From: Sediminibacterium ginsengisoli
GTDB taxonomy: Bacteria > Bacteroidota > Bacteroidia > Chitinophagales > Chitinophagaceae
Length of the DNA stretch: 11,500 nucleotides
Assembly: GCA_945860335.1 (NCBI GenBank)
Contig: CAMAQW010000041.1
Location: 1 to 11,500 of the forward strand
Reading direction: 5' to 3'
Shown here: positions 1-6,129 of the stretch, piece after piece
Layout: each line of letters opens with the position of its first letter
Numbering within the stretch: the first letter of the stretch is position 1
Notes under the pieces: model-generated
What the model was told of the DNA's origin: nothing
The model's input: the letters and a program-made list of their open reading frames with translations, nothing else
Databases searched by the model: none
Position numbers and translations under genes: made by a program

Positions 1-446
1 TCATCGGTGGCCGTTACTCGTAATACATCAGGTAAGTTTTTATTGGAAACAACCCAACTATGGTAACGTCCAACTTCGATAGCACCTTCTAAACCGCTAA
101 ATAAATAATTCGAATTATCAATTGTAATGGGCGTTGCAACTCCATGATAAACCGTTGATAAATTTTCTAGGGTTGCGCCAAATGCTTCCCCAATGGCTTG
201 ATGACCAAGGCAAACGCCAAGTATGGATTTGGACACAGCATACTGTTTAATCAATAGCAAAAGCAGCCCTGCTTCAGAAGGTATACCAGGCCCTGGAGAC
301 AATATAATTTTATCATAGGCTGCAACATCTTCAAGATCCATTTGATCATTTCTAACAACCGTCACTTTTTGATGCGTAATTTTTTCAACGAGGTGTACGA
401 GGTTGTACGTAAAAGAATCATAATTATCAAAAACCAATATTTTCAT
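1..446 (-). CDS. trpG: Anthranilate synthase component II (glutamine amidotransferase), 3' end missing
   Basis: This gene supplies ammonia from glutamine to TrpE for making anthranilate from chorismate, the first committed step of tryptophan synthesis in the cytoplasm. The start ATG is at 446-444 and 148 complete codons are visible before the window ends. The product begins MKILVFDNYDSFTYN, the usual start of TrpG/PabA proteins. A class I amidotransferase domain is clear: the oxyanion-loop motif SPGPG at residues 50-54, the nucleophile Cys79 in GVCLGHQ (77-83), and RYHS at 127-130. The C-terminal His-Glu pair of the catalytic triad would lie beyond position 1. It starts 11 nt after the trpE stop, so the two subunits are almost certainly co-transcribed. 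Sequence alone does not exclude a role shared with p-aminobenzoate synthesis (PabA), but the place behind trpL-trpE makes trpG the better call. Confidence 0.95.
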   Translation of the reverse strand, partial: MKILVFDNYDSFTYNLVHLVEKITHQKVTVVRNDQMDLEDVAAYDKIILSPGPGIPSEAGLLLLLIKQYAVSKSILGVCLGHQAIGEAFGATLENLSTVYHGVATPITIDNSNYLFSGLEGAIEVGRYHSWVVSNKNLPDVLRVTATD

Positions 447-457
447 ACCAACTACTT

Positions 458-1858
458 TTATATTCCAGCAGCTAACACCACTGCTTTTTTTAATGCATTT
501 AATTTATTGTTCACTTCTTGTAACTCACTTTCAGGATTTGAGGAAACAACAACGCCCGCGCCAGCTTGATAATACAGCGTATTGTCTTTACTCAAAAAGC
601 TACGTATCATAATGGCATGATTAAAATCACCATTAAATCCTACAAAACCAATGGCACCACCATAATAACCACGTGCCGTAGGCTCCAAACCGTCAATGAT
701 TTCTAGTGACTTAAATTTTGGCGCACCACTTAATGTGCCAGCCGGAAAAGTTTGTGCAAGCACATTAAACGGATTTGCAGCATCCCCTAATGTGCCAACC
801 ACTTCGCTTACAAGGTGAATCACATGCGAATAAAATTTTACCTGTTTGAACTGACTTACAGTTACCGCTGTGCAAGATCTACTCAAATCATTGCGGGCTA
901 AATCCACAAGCATCACGTGCTCGGCGTTTTCTTTGGCGTCTTCTAATAATTTTACTGACAGCGCTTTATCCTCCTCATCATTGCCTGTTCTTTTAAAAGT
1001 ACCTGCAATAGGATGCATCACTGCTTTGTTGTTACGAACAATTAGTTGCGCCTCTGGAGAAGAACCCATTAATTTATAATCGCCATAATCAAAGAAAAAT
1101 AAATAAGGTGAAGGATTTACACTGCGAAGTGCCCTGTACACATTAAACTCATCTCCTTTAAAGGATTGCTCAAAACGTCTACTCAGTACAATTTGAAAAA
1201 CATCTCCACGTAAACAGTGTTGAATACCTTTTTCTACCATGGTGGTATACGCCTCGTCTGATACGTTTGAACGCTCATCACCAACAGGTGTAAATGGAAA
1301 TTGCGGCACGTCTTTGTTTCGAATAAGTGATTCGATGAGCGAGGTATCGGCCTGCTCATTTGCCAATAAATTTTGACAAATAAAGAGTTCGTCTTTGTAA
1401 TGATCAAATACAATGACGTACTGATACAAACGATACCTAATGAGCGGAATATTTGTTTTTTTTGTATCCGCAAACGAAATGGTTTCAAATAATGGAATGG
1501 CATCAAAACTAGTATACCCAAATAATCCCTGGGCAAAATTTGTTTCTTTGTGCGTATGAGGTACCACCTGGTAGCCCTGCATGTAACCCCACAACTGATT
1601 GTCAATTTGATCGGCTTCCTGCTTTATAGGATCCTGATTAGGATATTTGATTTCAATTGTTTTTGCATCCTTTACTTCTATGCCCCCAATCGCATTAATA
1701 CATATAAAAGAGTAGCTATTTTCAGCAACGTGCGCATCTGTGCTTTCCAATAAAATAGTGTCTCTAAAACGGTCTCTTAAACGTAGGTAGATACTAACGG
1801 GTGTATATACATCCGCTAACATTCTTTTACTCTCTGTACGTAAATCAATTTTTTTCAT
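458..1858 (-). CDS. trpE: Anthranilate synthase component I
   Basis: This is the chorismate-binding subunit of anthranilate synthase, which converts chorismate and ammonia (delivered by TrpG) to anthranilate. At 466 residues it has normal length for a stand-alone TrpE. Family motifs run in order: LLES at 36-39 in the N-terminal regulatory domain, NPSPY at 248-252, PIAGT at 283-287, the segment EHVMLVDLARND at 313-324, IHLVS at 347-351, FPAGTLSGAPK at 371-381 and GAGVVVSSNPESE at 433-445. PIAGT with Ala argues for anthranilate synthase, because aminodeoxychorismate synthases (PabB) usually have Lys there. LLES and NPSPY form the tryptophan pocket in characterised enzymes, so feedback inhibition is likely. 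The protein has only one Trp (residue 90), which suits an enzyme made when Trp is scarce. It lies 71 nt after the trpL stop, behind an attenuator, and 11 nt before trpG. There is no Shine-Dalgarno sequence, as is usual in this phylum. Confidence 0.97.
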   Translation of the reverse strand: MKKIDLRTESKRMLADVYTPVSIYLRLRDRFRDTILLESTDAHVAENSYSFICINAIGGIEVKDAKTIEIKYPNQDPIKQEADQIDNQLWGYMQGYQVVPHTHKETNFAQGLFGYTSFDAIPLFETISFADTKKTNIPLIRYRLYQYVIVFDHYKDELFICQNLLANEQADTSLIESLIRNKDVPQFPFTPVGDERSNVSDEAYTTMVEKGIQHCLRGDVFQIVLSRRFEQSFKGDEFNVYRALRSVNPSPYLFFFDYGDYKLMGSSPEAQLIVRNNKAVMHPIAGTFKRTGNDEEDKALSVKLLEDAKENAEHVMLVDLARNDLSRSCTAVTVSQFKQVKFYSHVIHLVSEVVGTLGDAANPFNVLAQTFPAGTLSGAPKFKSLEIIDGLEPTARGYYGGAIGFVGFNGDFNHAIMIRSFLSKDNTLYYQAGAGVVVSSNPESELQEVNNKLNALKKAVVLAAGI

Positions 1859-1865
1859 AAGGTAT

Positions 1866-1899
1866 AAATAAAAAGCCCCGACTTATGGTCGGGGCTTTT
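1866..1899 (-). terminator. trp attenuator: intrinsic terminator hairpin before trpE
   Basis: On the minus strand a perfect 12-bp stem is formed by AAAAGCCCCGAC (1899-1888) and GTCGGGGCTTTT (1882-1871) around a 5-nt loop. The T-rich tract TTTTTATTT follows, running from the 3' arm to 1866. This is a textbook Rho-independent terminator, but it lies between the trpL stop and the trpE start and ends only 7 nt before the start codon, so it cannot simply close an upstream gene. Its 5' arm contains CCCCGA (1894-1889), complementary to TCGGGG inside the trpL reading frame (1942-1937). That gives a competing antiterminator. Because the hairpin nearly touches the trpE start it might also hinder ribosome loading; that part is inference. 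Confidence 0.92.
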
Positions 1900-1929
1900 G
1901 AAATTATTCAAAAAGTAGTGGACGCACCA

Positions 1930-1989
1930 TTACAATCCCCGATTAGAGTTTGTATGCCACCACCACTTGTTATTTAATACTTGCGTCAT
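1930..1989 (-). CDS. trpL: trp leader peptide, 19 residues with three tandem Trp
   Basis: This short frame encodes MTQVLNNKWWWHTNSNRGL and stops with TAA at 1932-1930. Three consecutive TGG codons at 1965-1957 (residues 9-11) act as a sensor for charged tryptophanyl-tRNA. Trp is the rarest amino acid (one in all 466 residues of the neighbouring trpE product), so three in a row directly before trpE is very unlikely by chance. The segment TCGGGG (codons 16-18, 1942-1937) can pair with the 5' arm of the terminator. A ribosome stalled at the Trp codons would leave TCGGGG free, allowing antitermination. A ribosome reaching the stop would cover it, allowing termination. The ATG lies five bases after a strong promoter element, leaving little or no 5' UTR. 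It is too short for ordinary gene callers. The peptide itself probably has no function after release. Confidence 0.93.
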   Translation of the reverse strand: MTQVLNNKWWWHTNSNRGL

Positions 1990-1994
1990 TGATA

Positions 1995-2002
1995 CAAATT
2001 TA
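1995..2002 (-). promoter_or_regulatory. Promoter -7 element of the trp operon
   Basis: The minus strand reads TAAATTTG, an exact match to the Bacteroidetes primary sigma factor -7 consensus TAnnTTTG. About 20 bp upstream lies GTGG, a poor match to the -33 element TTTG. The trpL ATG begins five bases after the box, so the transcript should start at, or a few bases before, the start codon. The context (after ispD, before an attenuator) supports a real promoter. The start site is inferred, not observed. Confidence 0.75.
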
Positions 2003-2033
2003 AGAAATATTGGGCACTATCGCCACTTTTTTT

Positions 2034-2696
2034 CTAAAAAAGGGATTCCGCCACAATTAAGTCTTGGGGGCGTGTAATTTTAAGGTTACTATATTCCCCT
2101 TCTATTAAACGAACGGTATGGCCAGCCGTTTCCACCACCGTAGCTTCATCGGTAAAGCTAGCCTGGTAGGGCTGCTCAAAAGCAGGCAATAAAACCGAAC
2201 TTAAAAATGTTTGTGGGGTTTGGATGATTTTAACCAGGTTCCGGTCTACCACATGGTGCGTTTCACCAGAAATGAGCCTGATGCTATCGGTAGCGGTAAC
2301 AGCCGGTATAGCAGACCCGTGAACCAACGCCTCTTCATAGCACTTTTTAATAAGATCACTTGATACCAAGCACCTTACGCCATCATGTACAAAAATCACG
2401 CCTGGCTCTTTAACCACCTGTAACCCATTTTTTACGGATTCAAAACGAGTAGCGCCACCCTCTACAAATTGGATATGTGCGAGTTGAGCTGGTTCAAAAT
2501 AGGTAGCAGCTTCCGCTAGGTAGGAAGCCGGTAATACAAGTACAATTTGAATATCGTAGTAGGCGTAAAAAAACTGTTGAACAGTATGCCAAATTATGGG
2601 CTTACCCTTCAAATGCAAAAATTGTTTAGGCACATCAGTACCCATTCTTACACCTGAACCACCAGCAACAATTACAGCCGTTTTTTTCATTGTCAT
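2034..2696 (-). CDS. ispD: 2-C-methyl-D-erythritol 4-phosphate cytidylyltransferase
   Basis: IspD joins CTP and 2-C-methyl-D-erythritol 4-phosphate to give CDP-ME, the third step of the MEP route to isoprenoid precursors, in the cytoplasm. The 220-residue length is normal. The nucleotide-binding loop AGGSGVRMG (11-19) is followed by PKQF (23-26). Arg17 and Lys24 match the catalytic pair of characterised enzymes. VHDGVR (103-108) holds the expected Asp105 and Arg108, QTPQTF is at 159-164, and NLKITRP (204-210) holds the expected Lys206. The first ATG follows the stop of the upstream asparaginase gene with no gap (TAAATG), which points to translational coupling. A second ATG two codons later (MKKTAV) is an equally good start. 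I see no terminator after the gene, so some transcripts may run into the trp leader. Confidence 0.96.
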   Translation of the reverse strand: MTMKKTAVIVAGGSGVRMGTDVPKQFLHLKGKPIIWHTVQQFFYAYYDIQIVLVLPASYLAEAATYFEPAQLAHIQFVEGGATRFESVKNGLQVVKEPGVIFVHDGVRCLVSSDLIKKCYEEALVHGSAIPAVTATDSIRLISGETHHVVDRNLVKIIQTPQTFLSSVLLPAFEQPYQASFTDEATVVETAGHTVRLIEGEYSNLKITRPQDLIVAESLF

Positions 2697-3644
2697 TTAT
2701 TTATAAATAGCAGTAGCCGATTCGCCTTTGCTATTTTTAAAAGCACGATACATTCCAGCACTATTAAATACCATGGCAGTATTACCTTTTGCATCCACGC
2801 CGATCATACCACCCTCTCCATGTAAAGCCATTAATTTTTCATGCACCACCACTTCCATCGCGGCTTGCAAACTAAGGCCCTTATATTCCATTAAACAACT
2901 AACATCATATGCTGCAACAGATCTGATAAACATTTCACCATGACCCGTACAACTAATAGCACAGGTTTTATTATTAGCATAAGTACCACTACCAATAATT
3001 GGACTATCTCCAATACGTCCATATTTTTTATTGGTCATGCCACCTGTAGAGGTTGCACCGGCAATATTTCCGTTGCTATCACAAGCAACTGCACCCACTG
3101 TGCCAAATTTTTTATCCTTTAATAATTCCTCTAAATGATGATTGGTATGATCCAATGAGTAGGAATCAGAATCGCGAATAGCTTTCCATTGATCATATCT
3201 AAATTGAGAATAAAAATACTCATCGGGTGCTAACACAACACCTTGTTTAATCGCAAAGTCGTTGGCTCCTTTACCACTTAAAAAAACGTGATTGCTGTTA
3301 CGCATTACTTCGGTAGCGAGCTGAATAGGATTTTTTACATTACGCACTGCAGCAATAGCGCCTGCTTCTAATGTAGCGCCGTCCATAATGGCAGCGTCCA
3401 TTTCTTGTAACCCCTTTTTGGTAAACACACTCCCCTTTCCTGCGTTAAATAATATATTATTTTCTAGGGTAAAAATAGATTCCTGAATAGCATCCACTGC
3501 GGAGCCGCCATTTTGCAAAATAGCATAACCAGCATCCAACGCATCTTGCAATCCGTTTTGATACGCTTGTTCTAATTCGGGAGACATGTCGGCTTTTAAA
3601 ATAGTGCCTGCTCCCCCATGTATAACCAATGAATATTGTTGCAT
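2697..3644 (-). CDS. iaaA: Isoaspartyl peptidase / type III L-asparaginase
   Basis: This is an N-terminal-nucleophile hydrolase that cleaves beta-aspartyl dipeptides and, usually more weakly, L-asparagine. Family members are made as a precursor that cuts itself just before a Thr, giving alpha and beta chains. Here the cut should fall before Thr182 in GTVGAVA (181-187). Other family features are HGGAG at 9-13, the nucleophile-assisting TSTGG at 198-202, RIGDSPIIGSG at 210-220 and TGHGE at 233-237. At 315 residues the length is normal. There is no signal peptide, unlike the secreted asparaginase/glycosylasparaginase relatives found in many Bacteroidetes, so the enzyme should be cytoplasmic. It begins 11 nt after rfaE1 and its stop abuts the ispD start. 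The E. coli symbol is transferred by family; the substrate preference between isoaspartyl peptides and asparagine cannot be read from sequence. Confidence 0.92.
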   Translation of the reverse strand: MQQYSLVIHGGAGTILKADMSPELEQAYQNGLQDALDAGYAILQNGGSAVDAIQESIFTLENNILFNAGKGSVFTKKGLQEMDAAIMDGATLEAGAIAAVRNVKNPIQLATEVMRNSNHVFLSGKGANDFAIKQGVVLAPDEYFYSQFRYDQWKAIRDSDSYSLDHTNHHLEELLKDKKFGTVGAVACDSNGNIAGATSTGGMTNKKYGRIGDSPIIGSGTYANNKTCAISCTGHGEMFIRSVAAYDVSCLMEYKGLSLQAAMEVVVHEKLMALHGEGGMIGVDAKGNTAMVFNSAGMYRAFKNSKGESATAIYK

Positions 3645-3655
3645 TGTTTACTATT

Positions 3656-4648
3656 TTATTTGTTCAATAGTAGTTTACATTCTGCTAATAAATGTGTTTT
3701 ATCGATAGCTGCAGTGCCCACTTCTTCACAAACAAGCCCCCCTGCAATATTTGCCATTTCGGTGGCGAGTTCAATATTTTTTGTTGCTGCATACACAAGT
3801 GAAGCTACTGCAATAACGGTATCGCCTGCTCCACTTACATCTGCAATAGAACGCACATGTGTTGGAATAATTTTCGCGTTAGAACCCGTATCAAAAAACA
3901 TCCCTTTTTCTGAAAGCGTAATAAGCGAAATTTGATGTGCTAAATGTGTTTGAAGTGTTGCATGCATGGATCTTAAATTTTCCAGTGTAACAGCAGGAAT
4001 AGACACCTGCAATCCTTCTTTGACTTCTTTTAAATTTGGCTTAAATAATGTTACACCCTTGTAGGATAAAAAATTATTTTTTTTAGGATCCACCGACATT
4101 ACAATGTTTCGCTCTGTACAAATGGAAATAGCCGCTTTAATAAATGTTGGCGTTAACACCCCCTTGTCATAATCTTCAAAAATAACAACATCCGGTTTTT
4201 TTGCATCTAAACAAGCGGTGAACTTTTGCAGTAATAAATTTTCAATATCACTGCTAATAGTTGTTGTGATTTCGGCATCTAGTCGCATCATTTGCTGGTT
4301 GCGACTCATCACACGCGTTTTATTGGTGGTAATGCGCGAATCATGCGTTAATAAATAACTGGTATCGATGTGTTGTGCATCAAAAAGTGATTGGAGTAAA
4401 ACACCATCAGCATCGTTACCAATCACAGATACAATAGTTGTTTGTGCACCTAATGCAACTGTGTTTAATGCAACGTTAGCAGCACCACCCACGCGGTGTT
4501 CTTTACGCTGCAGTGCCACAACCGGCACAGGCGCTTCCGGAGATATCCGGTCTACCTGACCCCACCAATAGGTGTCAAGCATTACGTCCCCTATGATTAC
4601 AACTTTTAGATCGTTGAAGTCTTTAAAAAGTTGGTCAAAATTTGTCAT
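3656..4648 (-). CDS. rfaE1: D-glycero-beta-D-manno-heptose-7-phosphate kinase, single-domain RfaE
   Basis: This PfkB/ribokinase-family kinase phosphorylates heptose 7-phosphate to the 1,7-bisphosphate during synthesis of ADP-heptose for the lipopolysaccharide core. The RfaE domain I signature is clear: GDVMLDTYWWG at 20-30, RISPEAPVPVV at 34-44, GGAANVA at 54-60, EDYDKGVLT at 158-166, DPKKNN at 187-192 and KPNLKEV at 203-209. The ATP-site motif DVSGAGDT at 270-277 contains the catalytic base Asp276. At 330 residues it has only the kinase half; the E. coli protein HldE is about 477 residues with a C-terminal adenylyltransferase. A separate rfaE2/hldC gene should exist elsewhere in the genome. 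The symbol hldA is also used. It starts 2 nt after the permease stop, so it is surely in the same transcript. Confidence 0.93.
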   Translation of the reverse strand: MTNFDQLFKDFNDLKVVIIGDVMLDTYWWGQVDRISPEAPVPVVALQRKEHRVGGAANVALNTVALGAQTTIVSVIGNDADGVLLQSLFDAQHIDTSYLLTHDSRITTNKTRVMSRNQQMMRLDAEITTTISSDIENLLLQKFTACLDAKKPDVVIFEDYDKGVLTPTFIKAAISICTERNIVMSVDPKKNNFLSYKGVTLFKPNLKEVKEGLQVSIPAVTLENLRSMHATLQTHLAHQISLITLSEKGMFFDTGSNAKIIPTHVRSIADVSGAGDTVIAVASLVYAATKNIELATEMANIAGGLVCEEVGTAAIDKTHLLAECKLLLNK

Positions 4649-4650
4649 GT

Positions 4651-6066
4651 TTATTTTTTATTACTTCGCACTGCAAGGTAATACAAAGGAATACCTAATA
4701 GTGCAATAATAAGCCCAGGCCATGTAAAATTAGGCTTATAAATGATCAATAATACACAAAACAGGGTTCCCATTAAAACATAGATAGCAGGTAAAATTGG
4801 GTATCCAACAGCCTTGTAAGGACGTTCCATTTCTGGGCGTTTTTTGCGTAAAATAAAGATGCCAATAATGGTTAATACATAAAATATCACCACAATAAAA
4901 GAAACCATATCTAGTAGGTCACCATATTTTCCACTTAAGCAAAGTAAGGCAGCCACAACACACTGTGCCCACAAAGCCCATTCTGGTACTGCATTTTTAT
5001 TGAGGGTAGATGCTTTCTTGAAAAACAAACCATCTTGAGCCATGGTATAATACACACGAGCACCGGCTAATATTAAACCATTGTTACAGCCAAACGTAGA
5101 TATCATAATCATAACTGCAATAACATAGGTTCCAATATTTCCAAAAATGGCATTGGCAGAAGATACCGCTACCCTGTCGGCGGGCGCATGTGCAATATCA
5201 TTTAAAGGAAGTACACTGATGTACATTAAATTGGCAGACACATAAATAATGGTAACAATGAGCGTACCTAAAAATAAACTGAGTCCAATATTGCGTTTTG
5301 GATTTTTAATTTCTCCTGCAATAAATGTCACGTTGTTCCATGCGTCACTACTAAATATAGAACCCACCATACTTGCAGCAATAGCGCCAAAAATGGCGAG
5401 GCCAATAACGGGTGTGGTACTATTATCTGCAGCAATCGATTTCATACTCCACGCATCCTGCCAATTGGCATTCCAAATTTCTGATTTTGCGGCAAGTAAA
5501 AAACCAAAGCCAATGAGACCAAATAAGGAAACGAGTTTGGTTACTGTAAATGTGGTTTGAATGAGTTTACCACCCTGCACCCCTTTGGTATTGATATAGG
5601 TTAATAAGACAATGATGGCAATGGAAACAAGCTGCGCGGGATATATTTTTAGAAACCCGGCCTGAAAAATAATATTAGCATCCGTCATTTCTAAAGCCGG
5701 AAAAAAGTAGCCTGCAAATTTACTAAAAGCTACACCTACCGCTGCTATAGTACCTGTTTGGATCACCGAAAAAAAGCTCCAACCATATAAAAAACCCAGG
5801 AGTGGATTGTAGGATTCTTTAAGGTACACATACTGACCGCCAGCTTTTGGAAACATGGCACTTAACTCACCATAACTTAAGGCCGCTGTAAGGGTCATAA
5901 AGCCCGTTATAAGCCAAACAGCCACCAACCAGCCTGCCGAGCCCACATTGCGGGTAATATCGGCACTTACAATAAAAATACCAGAACCAATCATACTACC
6001 TGCGACAATCATAGTGGCGTCAAGTAATCCAAGAGATGGTTTAAATTCGGATGTCGTTGTACTCAT
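4651..6066 (-). CDS. APC-superfamily amino acid permease, LAT-like
   Basis: This is an inner-membrane transporter of the amino acid-polyamine-organocation superfamily with about 12 hydrophobic segments over 471 residues, the usual size. TM1 carries GSMIGSGIF (23-31), the unwound substrate-binding stretch of this fold. SYGELSAMFPKAGGQYVYL (64-82) covers TM2 and the following loop. The segment SDAWNNVTFIAGEIKNPKRN (240-259) is typical of the L-type (LAT) family, which includes the bacterial Ser/Thr exchanger SteT. RPYKAVGYPILP (415-426) is the usual late-loop motif. The substrate is not predictable, though neutral amino acids are likely. The ATG at 6066 sits immediately after the U-tract of a terminator-like hairpin. 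The next Met (residue 19) would cut into TM1, so the first ATG is the better start. It heads the run permease-rfaE1-asparaginase-ispD. Confidence 0.9.
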   Translation of the reverse strand: MSTTTSEFKPSLGLLDATMIVAGSMIGSGIFIVSADITRNVGSAGWLVAVWLITGFMTLTAALSYGELSAMFPKAGGQYVYLKESYNPLLGFLYGWSFFSVIQTGTIAAVGVAFSKFAGYFFPALEMTDANIIFQAGFLKIYPAQLVSIAIIVLLTYINTKGVQGGKLIQTTFTVTKLVSLFGLIGFGFLLAAKSEIWNANWQDAWSMKSIAADNSTTPVIGLAIFGAIAASMVGSIFSSDAWNNVTFIAGEIKNPKRNIGLSLFLGTLIVTIIYVSANLMYISVLPLNDIAHAPADRVAVSSANAIFGNIGTYVIAVMIMISTFGCNNGLILAGARVYYTMAQDGLFFKKASTLNKNAVPEWALWAQCVVAALLCLSGKYGDLLDMVSFIVVIFYVLTIIGIFILRKKRPEMERPYKAVGYPILPAIYVLMGTLFCVLLIIYKPNFTWPGLIIALLGIPLYYLAVRSNKK

Positions 6067-6097
6067 AAAAAAAGTTCTGTTGGTTAAAACAGAACTT
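6067..6097 (-). terminator. Terminator-like hairpin abutting the permease start codon
   Basis: On the minus strand AAGTTCTGTT (6097-6088) and AACAGAACTT (6081-6072) form a perfect 10-bp stem with a 6-nt loop. The run of seven T (6073-6067) overlaps the last stem bases and continues directly into the permease ATG at 6066. The simplest reading is the terminator of the OmpH/Skp gene, whose stop lies 32 nt upstream. It could instead be an attenuator in the permease leader. The hairpin is certain from sequence; which role it plays is open. Confidence 0.8.
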
Positions 6098-6129
6098 CAA
6101 GATAATTAAAAAAATAAGAAAAAAGAGGC

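Larger units (their letters stand above)
1866..1989 (-). ncRNA. trp operon leader RNA (ribosome-mediated attenuator)
   Basis: The transcribed leader combines trpL, a competing pair of secondary structures and the terminator. Three pairings are visible. (a) The terminator is 1899-1888 with 1882-1871, 12 bp. (b) The proposed antiterminator is TCGGGG 1942-1937 with CCCCGA 1894-1889, 6 bp, extendable by two A-U pairs past one mismatch. (c) AAGTGGTGG 1968-1960, which includes two of the Trp codons, pairs with CCACTACTT 1921-1913, 9 bp with one G-U. A fourth weaker hairpin, 1915-1907 with 1902-1895 (8 bp, one bulge), overlaps the base of the terminator. This arrangement resembles the Bacteroid-trp leader motif described from comparative genomics of Bacteroidetes. 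That link is from memory and was not tested with a covariance model. Confidence 0.85.

Noticed and set aside
342..569. 75-codon plus-strand frame across the trpE-trpG junction
   Set aside because: It is antisense to two firmly identified genes, with no recognisable product.
1234..1605. 123-codon minus-strand frame inside trpE
   Set aside because: It lies wholly within the well-conserved trpE in another frame and the product resembles nothing I know. It is a shadow frame.
458..1858. trpE read as aminodeoxychorismate synthase pabB (with pabA next to it)
   Set aside because: The motif is PIAGT, not the Lys-containing PabB form, the tryptophan-site motifs are present, and the leader has Trp codons.
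1866..1899. The GC-rich hairpin read as the ordinary terminator of ispD
   Set aside because: It is about 135 nt past the ispD stop, downstream of its own promoter and of the WWW reading frame, and directly before trpE. Attenuation explains all parts.
2697..3644. Asparaginase read as a secreted glycosylasparaginase
   Set aside because: The N-terminus MQQYSLVIHGGAG goes straight into the conserved fold, leaving no room for a signal peptide.
5249..5560. 103-codon plus-strand frame opposite the permease
   Set aside because: It is antisense to the conserved LAT-family signature region, has no promoter or start context, and matches the complement of hydrophobic codons.
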